Shown here piece by piece: positions 9,639-19,632 of a stretch of 64,000 nucleotides of DNA. A program made the translations under genes and the position numbers. Location of the stretch: contig NZ_CP020892.1 in the NCBI RefSeq assembly GCF_002163625.1, positions 3,162,001 to 3,226,000 of the forward strand, read 5' to 3'. Below the pieces are notes generated by a model, which did no database searches, was not told the origin of the DNA, and saw nothing but the letters and a program-made list of their open reading frames with translations. The DNA is from Pseudomonas sp. M30-35 (GTDB taxonomy: Bacteria > Pseudomonadota > Gammaproteobacteria > Pseudomonadales > Pseudomonadaceae). How positions within the stretch are numbered: position 1 is the first letter of the stretch; the number at the start of each line of letters is the position of its first letter.

Positions 9639-11066
9639 TCAGGCCTGAATCAATTCACGAACATCAATAAAGCAGCCATTCACAGCAGCAGCTGCAGCCA
9701 TTGCCGGGCTCACCAAGTGGGTACGACCACCGGCACCCTGACGGCCTTCGAAGTTTCGGTTAGAGGTTGAAGCGCAATGCTCGCCGCTGCCGAGTTTATC
9801 TGGGTTCATCGCCAGACACATCGAACAGCCCGGCTCGCGCCACTCAAAACCGGCCTCAATGAAAATCTTGTCCAAGCCTTCTTTCTCGGCCTGCTGCTTG
9901 ACCAAACCCGAACCCGGTACAACCATCGCCTGTTTGATAGTTGCCGCGACTTTACGCCCCTTGGCCACTTCAGCTGCGGCGCGCAGGTCTTCTATCCGCG
10001 AGTTGGTGCACGAGCCAATGAAAACACGATCAAGCTGGATATCGGTGATCGCCTGATTGGCAGTCAAACCCATATATTTCAAGGCACGGGTGATCGAGTC
10101 GCGCTTAACCAAGTCAGTCTCGGCGGCTGGATCTGGAACGTTTTGGTCAACTGCCAACACCATTTCAGGCGAGGTGCCCCAGCTCACTTGCGGCTTGATA
10201 TCTTCAGCGCGCAATTCAACTACGGTATCAAAATGCGCATCCGCATCAGAAACCAGACCACGCCACTGCGCGACCGCTTGATCCCACTGCTCGCCCTTCG
10301 GCGAGAACGGACGGTTTGCAACGTACTCAATGGTCTTTTCATCGACAGCCACCATGCCAACTCGAGCACCTGCTTCGATCGACATATTGCAGATGGTCAT
10401 GCGTCCTTCCAGCGATAAATCGCGAATCGCGCTGCCTGCGAATTCCAGGGCGTGACCATTACCGCCAGCGGTACCGATTTTGCCGATAATCGCCAACACG
10501 ATGTCTTTAGCAGTGACGCCAAAAGGCAGCTTGCCCTCAACGCGAACCTGCATGTTCTTCATTTTCTTAGCGACCAAGCACTGCGTGGCGAGCACATGCT
10601 CAACCTCGGAAGTGCCGATACCGTGAGCCAACGCACCAAAGGCGCCGTGAGTCGAGGTGTGTGAGTCGCCGCAGACCACGGTCATACCGGGCAAGGTTGC
10701 GCCCTGCTCCGGGCCGACCACATGCACGATACCCTGACGAACATCGTTCATCTTGAATTCAAGAATGCCGAAATCGTCGCAATTCTCATCCAGGGTTTGC
10801 ACCTGAATCCGCGAGACTTCATCACTAATCGACTCCAAGCCACCTTGGCGCTCGGCCTTGGTGGTCGGTACATTGTGGTCCGGAGTGGCGATGTTCGCGT
10901 CGATGCGCCATGGCTTACGCTTGGCCAGACGCAAGCCCTCGAATGCCTGCGGAGAGGTCACTTCGTGGAGGATATGCCGGTCGATATAGATCAGTGACGA
11001 ACCATCGTCACGGCGCTTAACCTCGTGCATTTCCCAGAGCTTGTCGTACAGCGTTTTGCCGGCCAT
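9639..11066 (-). CDS. leuC: 3-isopropylmalate dehydratase large subunit
   Basis: Large, 4Fe-4S-containing aconitase-family subunit of isopropylmalate isomerase. 475 residues. Cluster and substrate motifs are visible: [28 protein letters not shown] (first cluster Cys) and [18 protein letters not shown] (the other two cluster Cys). It is the first gene of the minus-strand leuC-leuD-methyltransferase-leuB series and faces a divergent LysR regulator across about 134 bases. Confidence 0.98.
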   Translation of the reverse strand: MAGKTLYDKLWEMHEVKRRDDGSSLIYIDRHILHEVTSPQAFEGLRLAKRKPWRIDANIATPDHNVPTTKAERQGGLESISDEVSRIQVQTLDENCDDFGILEFKMNDVRQGIVHVVGPEQGATLPGMTVVCGDSHTSTHGAFGALAHGIGTSEVEHVLATQCLVAKKMKNMQVRVEGKLPFGVTAKDIVLAIIGKIGTAGGNGHALEFAGSAIRDLSLEGRMTICNMSIEAGARVGMVAVDEKTIEYVANRPFSPKGEQWDQAVAQWRGLVSDADAHFDTVVELRAEDIKPQVSWGTSPEMVLAVDQNVPDPAAETDLVKRDSITRALKYMGLTANQAITDIQLDRVFIGSCTNSRIEDLRAAAEVAKGRKVAATIKQAMVVPGSGLVKQQAEKEGLDKIFIEAGFEWREPGCSMCLAMNPDKLGSGEHCASTSNRNFEGRQGAGGRTHLVSPAMAAAAAVNGCFIDVRELIQA

Positions 11067-11200
11067 CAGCGTTTCCTCATCATCAGCATATTTCTGTGCT
11101 TCAGGAGTATCCCTTTAGCTTATGTGGCAATTTTATGGGTTTGCTTTAAATTACTCAAATTCATATTTTTCATCTATCGAATAACTATCAGGAATACGAA
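11067..11200. promoter_or_regulatory. Divergent promoter region between leuC and a LysR gene
   Basis: 134 bases, AT-rich in the half next to the LysR gene, separating the divergent starts. LysR-family regulators commonly bind such gaps and control the divergent neighbour. The segment ATTC-n16-GAAT (11158-11181) is a possible LysR-type dyad, but it is weak. Regulation of the leu genes by this LysR protein is inferred only from the arrangement. Confidence 0.5.
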
Positions 11201-12094
11201 ATGGATCTGGCAACCCTTAATGCATTTATCGCGATTGCCGAACTGGGAAGCTTCTCCGACGCCGCAGAACGTTTGCACCTGACCCAGCCGGCGGTCAGCA
11301 AACGCATCGCCAGCCTGGAGCAACAACTCAATGTGCGCCTCTTTGATCGCCTTGGTCGCGAGGTGAGCCTTACTCAAGCTGGCCGCGCCCTGCTGCCACG
11401 CGCGTACCAGATCATCAATGTACTGGATGACACGCGCCGAGCTCTGACAAATCTGAGTGGCGAGATCAGCGGCAGACTGACGCTAGCCACCAGTCACCAT
11501 ATCGGCCTGCACCGCTTGCCGCCTTTATTGCGCGCGTTCACACATGCTCATCCGCAGGTCGCGCTGGACATACAGTTTCTCGACTCCGAGGTGGCCTACG
11601 AAGAAGTCCTGCATGGCCGCGCCGAGCTAGCTGTCATCACGTTAGCGCCGGAAACCCGCGGACCGGTAAGTGCGGTAGCGGTTTGGGATGACCCGCTGGA
11701 CTTTGTGGTCGCGCCAGAACATCAATTAGCCAGCCATTCCGACGTCAGCCTGGCTGATATCGCTCACCAGCCTGCAGTCTTCCCTGGCGGCAACACGTTC
11801 ACTCACCACATTGTGCAGCGCTTGTTCGAGGAGCAAGGACTAACGCCCAATATAGCCATGAGCACCAACTACCTCGAGACCATCAAAATGATGGTCTCGA
11901 TCGGCCTCGCCTGGAGCGTGCTACCGCGCACTATGCTCGACGACCAAGTGTTTCGACTCGCCCTTCCGGGCATCCAGCTCAGCCGTCAACTAGGCTACAT
12001 CTCACACAGCGAACGCACGCTTTCAAACGCCGCGCGGGCATTTATGCAATTGCTCGATGCGCAGCGCGACGATCTTGCATGTGCCACTCGATAA
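11201..12094 (+). CDS. LysR-family transcriptional regulator
   Basis: 297 residues. Residues 1-60 form the winged helix-turn-helix (AELGSFSDAAERLHLTQPAV, then SKRIASLEQQL), followed by an effector-binding domain of the periplasmic-binding-protein fold (about 90-290). It is divergent from leuC and convergent with nothing. A LysR gene next to leuC is conserved in Pseudomonas, suggesting control of leucine or branched-chain metabolism, but the effector cannot be read from the sequence. The next gene, a cyclic-di-GMP protein, follows 81 bases later on the same strand. Confidence 0.92.
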   Translation: MDLATLNAFIAIAELGSFSDAAERLHLTQPAVSKRIASLEQQLNVRLFDRLGREVSLTQAGRALLPRAYQIINVLDDTRRALTNLSGEISGRLTLATSHHIGLHRLPPLLRAFTHAHPQVALDIQFLDSEVAYEEVLHGRAELAVITLAPETRGPVSAVAVWDDPLDFVVAPEHQLASHSDVSLADIAHQPAVFPGGNTFTHHIVQRLFEEQGLTPNIAMSTNYLETIKMMVSIGLAWSVLPRTMLDDQVFRLALPGIQLSRQLGYISHSERTLSNAARAFMQLLDAQRDDLACATR

Positions 12095-12175
12095 CCGCTA
12101 CGGTGAGGCTATAACTATTGTATGCCAGCACTCGACACCCACTGCTGACAACCTCGACCATCCGCAGAGCCACCA

Positions 12176-15100
12176 ATGGCGAAAAATCATGACCGCAGTG
12201 TAATTTTGCCGCACATCCCTGCACTCGATCCTGCTGCGTTCGAACAGGCATGGGATGACGCTCCGCGTCTACTGGCCGCACTCAACGGCGCCAAGTTGGG
12301 CGCTTGGCTTTGGGATATAGAAAGCGGCAAAATCAGCTGGTCACGCGGCGCCCAGGCACTGTATGGGCTTGATGCAAGCCGACCATTAAAGCAGCGCGTC
12401 GAGTATCTGGATTTGGTGCCTCCGGAGGATCACGAACACGTCTTGTCTTTGTTCCGCAAGATTGTCGATGGCACCCCTGACCTGCGTCCAATGCGCCATC
12501 GAATCATCTGGCCAGATGGCAGCCTGCACTGGATTGAAGTCAACGGCAGCCTGAAACCCGACAGCCAAAACCGGCCGCGCATGTACGGTGTGGTGCGCGA
12601 CTACACCGCGCAGAAACAACGCTCCGAATCGCTGATCAACTCTGAGCAACGCTTTGCCAGCCTATTCCAGCTTAACCCTGACATCGTAATGCTGGTTCGC
12701 CTTGCGGATGATCACCTAATTGAAGTCAACCAACACTTTGAACACACCTTTGGCTGGACTGCAGCAGAAACAATCGGACGCAGCTGCGACGAACTGAATA
12801 TCTGGGTGCACGAAGCCGAACAGCAATACCTTGCACGAGCTATAGCCGATGTTCGTGAACCCATTGTCCAGCAAGTCCAATTACGAACTCGCACCGGCAG
12901 TATTCTTGATGGCGTGCTCTCCAGCCAGTACCTGGAACTGGAGAGCCAAGCGTTCATGCTCAGCTCTTTCACCGACACCAGCCAGCAGAAACGCGCTGAA
13001 GAAGCATTGCGCAGTAGCGAAGAAAAATTCTCCAAGGCTTTTCAATACAGCCCCGATGCAGTTGTTATTACCGACCTGAGCTCTGGCCGCTTCATTGAGG
13101 TAAACCCCAGCTTTGAGCGCCAGTTTGGCTGGAGCAAAAGCGAGGCCGTGGGTCACACCTCTATTGAACTGGGAATCTGGGCTGATTTAAGCGATCGCCA
13201 GCGGATGCTCGACGCAGTCAAACGTAATGAACTCAACGAGCTTGAGGTATGCCTGCATAGCCGCGACGGCAAGATGAGCACCAATTTATTATTTGGTGGC
13301 GAGATCATCCTCGAAGGCCGCGCCTGCCTGATCCTTACCGTTCGTGATATTTCAAGACAACGCGCCCAGGAGCAGGTGCTGAATGACAGCCAAGAGCGTC
13401 TCAACCTGGCGCTCGACTCGGCCGACCTTGGCACCTGGGACTGGCACATTCCAAGCAACTTGATTTACGGTTCAGAACGCACCTCGATTTTACATGGACT
13501 GACCGCCACGCCTTACCACGGCGACTTCGAAACATTGCTCAGCACCGTTCCGCTTGAAGACCAACGCATGATGCTCAAAGCCTATAAAGAGCTGCTGAGC
13601 GGTGCGCGCCAGACCTATCAGGTGATCTATCGATCGCGCCATGCCAATGGTGCGACGTACTACATCGAGAGCACTGCAAAACTTTATCGCGATACCGATG
13701 GTTCGCCCCTGCGCATGACCGGCATATTGCTCAACATTACCGAGCGCGTGCACAGGGAGCAGCGCTTGGCCGCCTCGGAAGAAAAATTCGCCACGCTGTT
13801 TCAGGCCAGCCCAGACCCCATCTGCGTCACCCGTGTCAGCGACGGCGTGTTTATCGATGTAAACCCCAAGTTTAGTAAAACCTTTGGCTGGGAAAGTGCC
13901 GACATTATTAATCGCAGCAGCCTTGATATCTGCTTTTGGAAAAACCAGAGCGATCGTGAACGGCTGTATCAAAAACTCAACCGTGAGCAGTCGTTGGATG
14001 AAGAGGTGGCGCATTTTTACCACCACTCAGGAGCACTGCTAACCTGCGCTATTTCGACCCGATTTATCCGCGTTGATCGCCGGCTGTGTATCAGCACTAC
14101 GTTCCGCGATATTACCGAACGCGAACTGTCTGAAGCGGCACTGCGGGCCAGCCAGGAAAAGTTTGCCAAGGCATTCCACTCGAGCCCTGACGCCATCACG
14201 ATCACCGAGCGCGACAGCGGGCGTTACATCGAAGTTAATGAAGGTTTTTGCAAGCTCACCGGCTATAGCGCTGAAGACGTTATTGGCAAAACGGCTTACG
14301 AACTCAACATCTGGGCCAATGCTGAAGAGCGCCAGATGATGCTGACGAACCTGGCGCACAACGGTCATGTCCATCACTTGGAAATGCGCGGCAAGCACCG
14401 CAACGGCACGCAAAGAATAGTTGAAGTCTCGGTCGAAACCATTGAACTCAATGAAACCCCGTGCCTATTGCTTACTGCCCGTGATGTCAGTGAGCTGAAG
14501 AGCGCTCAGGCCCAAGTTCAGCACATGGCGTACCACGACCCACTGACCAACCTGCCCAACCGCACGTTATTGATGGACCGCCTGACCCAGCAGATCGCCC
14601 TCCTCAAACGCCATAACTTACGCGGTGCACTGCTGTTTATCGACCTGGATCACTTCAAGCACATCAACGACTCGCTCGGCCACCCCGTGGGCGATAACGT
14701 GCTGCGCGTGATTACTGCACGCCTAGAAGCGAGTGTGCGTCAGGAAGACACAGTGGCGCGCTTGGGCGGTGATGAGTTTGTGATATTGATTTCAGGACTC
14801 GAAGGCAGCACCGAGGATGTCACGCTACAGGTCACTGAAATATCCAACCAGTTACGCAAACTGCTGGCTGAACCCATGCTGCTGGATGGCCAACGCTTGC
14901 AGGTCACACCCAGTATTGGCATTGCACTGATCCCGGATCACGGCGACACCCCAGCAGACCTGCTCAAGCGCGCCGATATTGCGCTGTATCGCGCCAAAGA
15001 CTCGGGGCGCAATATCGTTCAATTGTTCCGCAACTCCATGCAGGAAGCTGCCAGCGAACGCTTGCGTCTTGAAAACGATTTGCGCTTGGCCTACGCCCGC

Positions 15101-15847
15101 GGTGAGTTCGAGCTCTACTTCCAGCCACAGGTTGATGCGCGCACCAACAAGATCATTGGCGCCGAGGCGTTAATCCGTTGGGATCATCCAACCCTTGGAC
15201 CACAATCACCCGGCCTGTTCATTTACATACTCGAAGAAAGTGGCTTGATCCTGGAGGTGGGTGGCTGGGTGCTCGCGCAAGCCTGCCGCGTGTATTCGCA
15301 GCTATTCCAGGAAGGGCTATTAGCAGACGACAATTTCAGTCTTTGTGTGAACATTAGCCCGCGTCAATTTCGCCAGGAAGAATTCGTTGCCTTGGTCCAC
15401 AACTGTCTGCGCGCTGAAAACGTGCCACGTCTCAAGCTTGAGGTAACCGAAAGCATCATCATCCAGAACATTGATGACACCATCAAAAAAATGAATCAGC
15501 TGCGCGACATTGGCGTTAGCTTCGCTATGGATGACTTCGGCACCGGCTACAGCTCACTGACTTACCTCAAGCGCCTGCCGGTTGATGTACTGAAAATCGA
15601 CCAATCTTTTATCCGCGATGCCACCAGCGATCCCAATGATGCTGAAATCATCCGAGCTATCCTTGCCATGGCCAACAGCCTCGGATTAACCGTGATTGCC
15701 GAAGGTGTTGAGCAACAAGAGCAACTCGACTTTCTTGGCAACCAGGGATGCCACCTCTATCAGGGCTACCTGTTTAGCAAACCCGTACCACTCAATGAGT
15801 TCAAAGCCTTGTTGCAGCGTTCGCCCGAACAGCAAAAACGCAGTTAA
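12176..15847 (+). CDS. Multi-PAS GGDEF/EAL cyclic-di-GMP protein
   Basis: 1223-residue cytoplasmic sensor with no membrane segment visible. The first about 780 residues are a chain of six PAS domains; four begin with the same signature (S-x-E-K-F-A-x-x-F-x-x-S-P-D and variants at about 155, 283, 535 and 660), and two are divergent PAS-fold units (about 30-150 and 405-525). A GGDEF domain follows (about 785-945) with an intact RLGGDEF at about 862-868 and an RQED inhibitory-site motif five residues before it. The EAL domain (about 965-1210) keeps EALIRW, NISPRQF, EVTES, MDDFGTGYSSL, the KID lysine and the EGVE glutamate. Both active sites look intact, so either or both activities are possible. 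The PAS ligands are unknown. Confidence 0.95.
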   Translation: MAKNHDRSVILPHIPALDPAAFEQAWDDAPRLLAALNGAKLGAWLWDIESGKISWSRGAQALYGLDASRPLKQRVEYLDLVPPEDHEHVLSLFRKIVDGTPDLRPMRHRIIWPDGSLHWIEVNGSLKPDSQNRPRMYGVVRDYTAQKQRSESLINSEQRFASLFQLNPDIVMLVRLADDHLIEVNQHFEHTFGWTAAETIGRSCDELNIWVHEAEQQYLARAIADVREPIVQQVQLRTRTGSILDGVLSSQYLELESQAFMLSSFTDTSQQKRAEEALRSSEEKFSKAFQYSPDAVVITDLSSGRFIEVNPSFERQFGWSKSEAVGHTSIELGIWADLSDRQRMLDAVKRNELNELEVCLHSRDGKMSTNLLFGGEIILEGRACLILTVRDISRQRAQEQVLNDSQERLNLALDSADLGTWDWHIPSNLIYGSERTSILHGLTATPYHGDFETLLSTVPLEDQRMMLKAYKELLSGARQTYQVIYRSRHANGATYYIESTAKLYRDTDGSPLRMTGILLNITERVHREQRLAASEEKFATLFQASPDPICVTRVSDGVFIDVNPKFSKTFGWESADIINRSSLDICFWKNQSDRERLYQKLNREQSLDEEVAHFYHHSGALLTCAISTRFIRVDRRLCISTTFRDITERELSEAALRASQEKFAKAFHSSPDAITITERDSGRYIEVNEGFCKLTGYSAEDVIGKTAYELNIWANAEERQMMLTNLAHNGHVHHLEMRGKHRNGTQRIVEVSVETIELNETPCLLLTARDVSELKSAQAQVQHMAYHDPLTNLPNRTLLMDRLTQQIALLKRHNLRGALLFIDLDHFKHINDSLGHPVGDNVLRVITARLEASVRQEDTVARLGGDEFVILISGLEGSTEDVTLQVTEISNQLRKLLAEPMLLDGQRLQVTPSIGIALIPDHGDTPADLLKRADIALYRAKDSGRNIVQLFRNSMQEAASERLRLENDLRLAYARGEFELYFQPQVDARTNKIIGAEALIRWDHPTLGPQSPGLFIYILEESGLILEVGGWVLAQACRVYSQLFQEGLLADDNFSLCVNISPRQFRQEEFVALVHNCLRAENVPRLKLEVTESIIIQNIDDTIKKMNQLRDIGVSFAMDDFGTGYSSLTYLKRLPVDVLKIDQSFIRDATSDPNDAEIIRAILAMANSLGLTVIAEGVEQQEQLDFLGNQGCHLYQGYLFSKPVPLNEFKALLQRSPEQQKRS

Positions 15848-15901
15848 ACCACCTACATCAGTGTGGGTAAAGCCGCTCATCAATCAAACAGAGGATACTT
15901 T

Positions 15902-16648
15902 ATGCGCAAAGTCATGCTAATAACCGGCGGCAGCCGCGGCATTGGGGCAGCAACAGCGCGCCTGGCAATAACCGATGGCTACGCCGTATGCATTAACTAT
16001 CACCAGCAAAGCACCGCGGCTGAAGCACTGGTTGCCGAGATCAAGACAGCGGGCGGCGAAGCCATTGCAGTACAAGCTAATATCGCCATCGAGACTGAAG
16101 TTGAGCAGCTCTTCACCACCATAGATCGCTACTTTGGCCGGCTCGACGTACTGGTTAACAACGCCGGCATACTTGAACCGCAAATGCGCCTGGAACAGAT
16201 GGACAGCGCGCGCCTGCAACGCGTATTTGCCACCAACGTGTTTGGCAGCTTTGCTTGCGCCCGCGAAGCGGTGAAGCGGATGTCTAGCGATAATGGAGGC
16301 CAGGGCGGAGTGATCGTCAACCTATCCTCAATTGCCGCCAAACTCGGCGCACCCGGTGAATACATCGACTACGCAGCGGCAAAAGGTGCCATCGACAGCA
16401 TGACGGTAGGCTTGGCCAAAGAAGTCGCCAGCCAAGGCATCCGCGTTAACGCGGTACGCCCCGGAGTCATTGATACCGAGATTCACGCCAGTGGCGGCGA
16501 GCCAAATCGCGTAGCCCGAGTCAGCGCCAGCGTGCCAATGGGTCGTGGCGGCAGCGCCGAAGAAGTGGCTGAAGCCATTATCTGGCTGGCCAGTGACAAG
16601 GCTTCATATGCCAGCGGAGCAATACTGGATATCAGTGGCGGACGCTAG
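15902..16648 (+). CDS. SDR-family NAD(P)-dependent oxidoreductase
   Basis: 248 residues of the classical short-chain dehydrogenase family: cofactor motif TGGSRGIG (about 8-15), NNAG, catalytic Ser in VNLSSIAAK, and the YAAAK catalytic Tyr/Lys pair. The ATG at 15902 has GAGGA eight bases upstream and puts the Rossmann strand at residue 4, so I prefer it to the ATG at 15863. Similar proteins are annotated as sugar or glucose-1-dehydrogenase-like, but the substrate cannot be told. It converges on dusC, with a composite repeat in between. Confidence 0.92.
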   Translation: MRKVMLITGGSRGIGAATARLAITDGYAVCINYHQQSTAAEALVAEIKTAGGEAIAVQANIAIETEVEQLFTTIDRYFGRLDVLVNNAGILEPQMRLEQMDSARLQRVFATNVFGSFACAREAVKRMSSDNGGQGGVIVNLSSIAAKLGAPGEYIDYAAAKGAIDSMTVGLAKEVASQGIRVNAVRPGVIDTEIHASGGEPNRVARVSASVPMGRGGSAEEVAEAIIWLASDKASYASGAILDISGGR

Positions 16649-16671
16649 AAAGCTGAGCGCTAATTCAGATT

Positions 16672-16748
16672 GGTGGTTGAAAAAAGCGTCAACCACCCGA
16701 CAGGTCGCAAGCAAACCGTAGGGTGAGACAACGCGAAGCTTGTCCACC
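16672..16748. repeat. Composite intergenic repeat, copy B
   Basis: It lies between the converging SDR gene and dusC. The second-type hairpin comes first here: arms GGTGGTTGA (16672-16680) and TCAACCACC (16689-16697), loop AAAAAGCG. The bulged palindrome follows at 16722-16748 (GGTG-a-GACAA / TTGTC-CACC, loop CGCGAAGC), so the two parts are in the opposite order from copies A and C. It could act as a terminator for either gene (inference). Confidence 0.85.
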
Positions 16749-16778
16749 GGAGTTAGGCAACAGACCTATATCAACTGC

Positions 16779-17750
16779 CTAGCTGACAAGTTCGGCATTG
16801 AGAGCCAGATCAACGCCAAGCATGGCATCAATGCGCACGCAATCATTCTCGCGGCGCAATTGATTGAACAGCAGCGTCGCCTCCGGATAATTGCGCGTCA
16901 GCAGCGCCAACCATTGCTTGAGTCGCCCGGGGGCAAAGCGCGGCGAGAGTTTCTTGCGTGCCTGCAGCCAGAACTCCTGCAGCGACGGCTGAAGCTCTTG
17001 CCAAGTCATGGCCACGACAGGCTCACCGGCTTTAAACATAGCAATTTGCCGAGCCAAATCAGGGAGACTCACCAAACCCCGGCCAATCATGACGTCATCG
17101 ACACCACTCACTTCTCGACAACGCTGCCAATCGGCAACCGTCCAGACATCACCATTGGCAAACACGGGCACATTGACCGCCTCTTTGATCAGTGCCACCC
17201 ACTCCCAATGCGCTGGCGGCTTGTAGCCTTCGACTTTGGTCCGTGCATGCACCACGATCTGCTCAGCGCCGCCTTCAGCCAAGGCTTGGGCACATTCTAT
17301 GGCGCTGCCTTTATCATCAAAGCCGAGTCGCATCTTAGCGGTTACCGGGATAGCCGCAGGAACCGTGCGCCGCACTTCGCGAAGGATCTGGTGCAGCAAC
17401 TCAGGCTCCTTGAGGAGCACTGCGCCGCCACGGGACTTGTTTACGGTTTTCGCCGGACAGCCAAAATTCAAATCGATGACCGGTGCGCCCAAGGTACAGG
17501 CAAATGCTGCGTTATCAGCCAAGCACTGTGGATCGGAACCCAGCAGCTGCACACGCAACTGCGTGCCTCCACGGGTCTGTGCAGCGGTAAACAGCTCCGG
17601 AGCCAGTTTGCGGTAAGCGGAGGCTGGCAGCACACGCTCAGTGACGCGAATAAACTCAGTCACGCACCAGTCAATGCCACCAATATCGGTCAGCACATCA
17701 CGAAGAATGTGGTCGACCAAACCCTCCATGGGCGCCAAAGCGATTTGCAT
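16779..17750 (-). CDS. dusC: tRNA-dihydrouridine(16) synthase DusC
   Basis: FMN-dependent enzyme that reduces a D-loop uridine of tRNA. 323 residues starting [15 protein letters not shown], the usual DusC N-terminus with the FMN-binding motif; this start is preferred over an upstream ATG at 17789 and has GAGAG nine bases before it. The active-site Cys is in [17 protein letters not shown], and the phosphate-binding segment reads [14 protein letters not shown]. Assignment to DusC rather than DusA or DusB rests on the N-terminus and the [14 protein letters not shown] context. It converges with the SDR gene across a repeat element. Confidence 0.92.
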   Translation of the reverse strand: MQIALAPMEGLVDHILRDVLTDIGGIDWCVTEFIRVTERVLPASAYRKLAPELFTAAQTRGGTQLRVQLLGSDPQCLADNAAFACTLGAPVIDLNFGCPAKTVNKSRGGAVLLKEPELLHQILREVRRTVPAAIPVTAKMRLGFDDKGSAIECAQALAEGGAEQIVVHARTKVEGYKPPAHWEWVALIKEAVNVPVFANGDVWTVADWQRCREVSGVDDVMIGRGLVSLPDLARQIAMFKAGEPVVAMTWQELQPSLQEFWLQARKKLSPRFAPGRLKQWLALLTRNYPEATLLFNQLRRENDCVRIDAMLGVDLALNAELVS

Positions 17751-17894
17751 ACCATTACTCTCGAAAAAAACGTTGCATAGTCTACGCAACTATTTGCAGC
17801 AGATGAAATGTTCAACACTCGGCATAAGGCACGCCAGTGCAAATCTCAGACATTTGGGTAAACTGGCCGCAGACGCGAACAATCAAGGATTAAG

Positions 17895-18308
17895 ATGCTA
17901 CGCACCCTTCTGCTCTACGCTGGCCTGTTGAGCAGCTGTCTGCTCCAGGCGGCGCCAATCGAACGACCAGAAATCCACTTTGAATCAACTGCCGAATATA
18001 CGGCAAAAGTGATCATCAGCCGTGACCGCGATGCACCAACCGCTTGCGATGTCGAGGTATTGATTACTGGCCAGGATCCGCTATCACTACCGCTTGGCGA
18101 GTCAGTAGCATTGAGCATTCCTGCTGGAAAATTCAATGTTGAGTTAACGCTTTCACCCGCAGGCTATTGTGGCTCTATTAACCTGATCAGCGAACAGTCG
18201 ATGCTGATTAAACCCGGCCAGACCCGCTATTTCCAGGTCGTAGTTAGCCAAGACAATATCTTCCTCGCGCCTCAACCGGGCCCTGGGCAAACGTCAAGCA
18301 ACGAGTGA
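17895..18308 (+). CDS. Small secreted protein of unknown function
   Basis: 137 residues preceded by AAGGA. A signal peptide is clear (hydrophobic residues 4-18, probable cleavage after LLQAA). The mature part contains two Cys (D-A-P-T-A-C-D-V and A-G-Y-C-G-S), likely a disulfide in the periplasm, and alternating hydrophobic segments suggesting a beta-sandwich. I do not recognise the family. It converges with the thioesterase gene, with only 2 bases between stop codons, and starts 144 bases from the divergent dusC. Confidence 0.8.
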   Translation: MLRTLLLYAGLLSSCLLQAAPIERPEIHFESTAEYTAKVIISRDRDAPTACDVEVLITGQDPLSLPLGESVALSIPAGKFNVELTLSPAGYCGSINLISEQSMLIKPGQTRYFQVVVSQDNIFLAPQPGPGQTSSNE

Positions 18309-18310
18309 GC

Positions 18311-18760
18311 TTAGAGCTCCATCGGGAACACGGGCTGCAGCGCCTTCCCGTAGCCATCGATGAACTCTGACGGCATGCGTTTGGGCTTGCCACTGGAAAG
18401 CTCAATACAGACGAACGTTGTTTTGGCGCGCAACAAGGTCACGCCATCTTCTGGGCGAATCAACTGAAACCGGCGATCCATCTTCAAGCGTTGATCAGAC
18501 TGGACAATCCAGGTTGCCATCTGCAGTTGCTGCTCTTCGTAAGCGCTGGCTAGGTAGTCAATCTCATGACGGGTCACCGCCATTGCTCGATCCAGTCGGC
18601 GGTACTCGACCAAATCCAAACCCAGAAACTGCGAGTGGCGCCATGCACAACGCTCTAACCAACTGACATAGACCGCGTTATTGGCATGCCCCAGTCCGTC
18701 GATATCATCTGCACCCACAGTAATGTCGATTACAAATGGATTGGCCATATCCCAGTTCAT
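18311..18760 (-). CDS. Hotdog-fold acyl-CoA thioesterase
   Basis: 149 residues of the 4-hydroxybenzoyl-CoA thioesterase/YbgC-like group. The sequence opens with DIDGLGHANNAVYVSWLERC, where the Asp-x-x-Gly-His-x-x-Asn/Tyr pattern is the family's active-site loop; the later part forms the remaining hotdog strands (QRLKMDRRFQLIRPEDGVTL). The usual reaction is hydrolysis of an acyl-CoA in the cytoplasm, but the acyl group is unknown. The ATG at 18760 has GGAG eight bases upstream. It is not part of a clear operon: the 3' neighbour converges, and the 5' side is a 362-bp gap. Confidence 0.88.
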   Translation of the reverse strand: MNWDMANPFVIDITVGADDIDGLGHANNAVYVSWLERCAWRHSQFLGLDLVEYRRLDRAMAVTRHEIDYLASAYEEQQLQMATWIVQSDQRLKMDRRFQLIRPEDGVTLLRAKTTFVCIELSSGKPKRMPSEFIDGYGKALQPVFPMEL

Positions 18761-19122
18761 CTACACAGCTCCACCCCACTCGCAAGCAACCGCGAGCAGC
18801 GGATCAATAAAAATCTCGGTCAGATGCAATAGCCGGTCTTAGCGATAGACCCGCTCATCTCTATAAGCCTTGCACACTGCCAGAGCCTAGCACCTGAAAC
18901 AACCTTCGATGCTGATTCGTATCGACAGACATTAAGCGCTGAAATAGAAGGTAAAGACCCCCAGCAGCCATTCCCGCAGCGACCATTGCCGCGCCGGCAC
19001 TAAACAGGCCTGGCTGAACGGGGTCACAGGGAATTACCCGCGGAGAAATTCATAAAAGACAGGCAAACAAAAGGGCCATTCTTTGCAGAATGGCCCTTTT
19101 AAAACCCGACTAGCGGGTAAAA
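18761..19122. other. Intergenic stretch with a possible small-gene remnant
   Basis: No confident gene lies here. On the minus strand, 18861-18986 could encode 41 residues (M-V-A-A-G-M-A-A-G-G-L-Y-L-L-F and on) with one hydrophobic segment; the frame is open back to a stop at 19023-19025. It has no visible ribosome-binding site and I recognise no family, so it may be chance or a remnant. The right end carries the terminator of the tRNA cluster (about 19067-19103). Confidence 0.4.
19067..19103 (-). terminator. Terminator of the Glu-Ala-Glu-Ala tRNA cluster
   Basis: A hairpin with arms AGGGCCATTC and GAATGGCCCT is flanked by A and T runs on both sides (AAAA before, TTTTAAAA after). On the minus strand it lies about 20 bases after the last tRNA and ends in TTTT, as a rho-independent terminator should. 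It is symmetric enough to work in both directions. Confidence 0.8.
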
Positions 19123-19198
19123 TGGCGTCCCCTAGGGGACTCGAACCCCTGTTACCGCCGTGAAAGGGCGGTGTCCTAGGCCACTAGACGAAGGGGAC
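19123..19198 (-). tRNA. tRNA-Glu (TTC), copy 1
   Basis: 76 bases including an encoded CCA. Anticodon TTC sits in the loop CTTTCAC, the acceptor stem is GTCCCCT/AGGGGAC, and the T-loop reads GTTCGAG. It is identical to the other Glu copy at 19400-19475 and is the last gene of the four-tRNA cluster. Confidence 0.97.
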
Positions 19199-19273
19199 GA
19201 ATCCTTCGAAAAACAAGGCCAGCAAATCGCTGGCCCGTGGCAGATTTAAAACACAAACGTGCTACTGCAAAAT

Positions 19274-19349
<76 letters not shown>

Positions 19350-19399
19350 AGATTTATCGCCTCTCGGCTCACAGCACCTTGCGGAGCTGTTTTAAATAA

Positions 19400-19475
19400 T
19401 GGCGTCCCCTAGGGGACTCGAACCCCTGTTACCGCCGTGAAAGGGCGGTGTCCTAGGCCACTAGACGAAGGGGAC
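19400..19475 (-). tRNA. tRNA-Glu (TTC), copy 2
   Basis: Identical in sequence to the copy at 19123-19198, with CCA encoded. It lies between the two Ala genes in the Ala-Glu-Ala-Glu transcript. Confidence 0.97.
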
Positions 19476-19545
19476 GCAAAACCCTTCTAACAACTCGACC
19501 CGTTCAAAGAACCGGCCGTGGCAAGCCTTTCGGCTTTAAAGAGAT

Positions 19546-19621
<76 letters not shown>

Positions 19622-19632
19622 ATCTCAAGGAC

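Noticed and set aside
11158..11181. LysR operator dyad in the leuC-LysR gap
   Set aside because: ATTC-n16-GAAT is too weak and too AT-rich to separate from chance; kept only as a remark.
16740..17780. Long plus-strand reading frame opposite dusC (346 codons)
   Set aside because: It is antisense to a well-recognised gene, has no domain I know, and its codon pattern mirrors the complementary gene.
17750..17789. Longer DusC start
   Set aside because: The added 13 residues are not family-like and the ATG at 17750 has a GAGAG ribosome-binding site and opens the FMN-binding motif.
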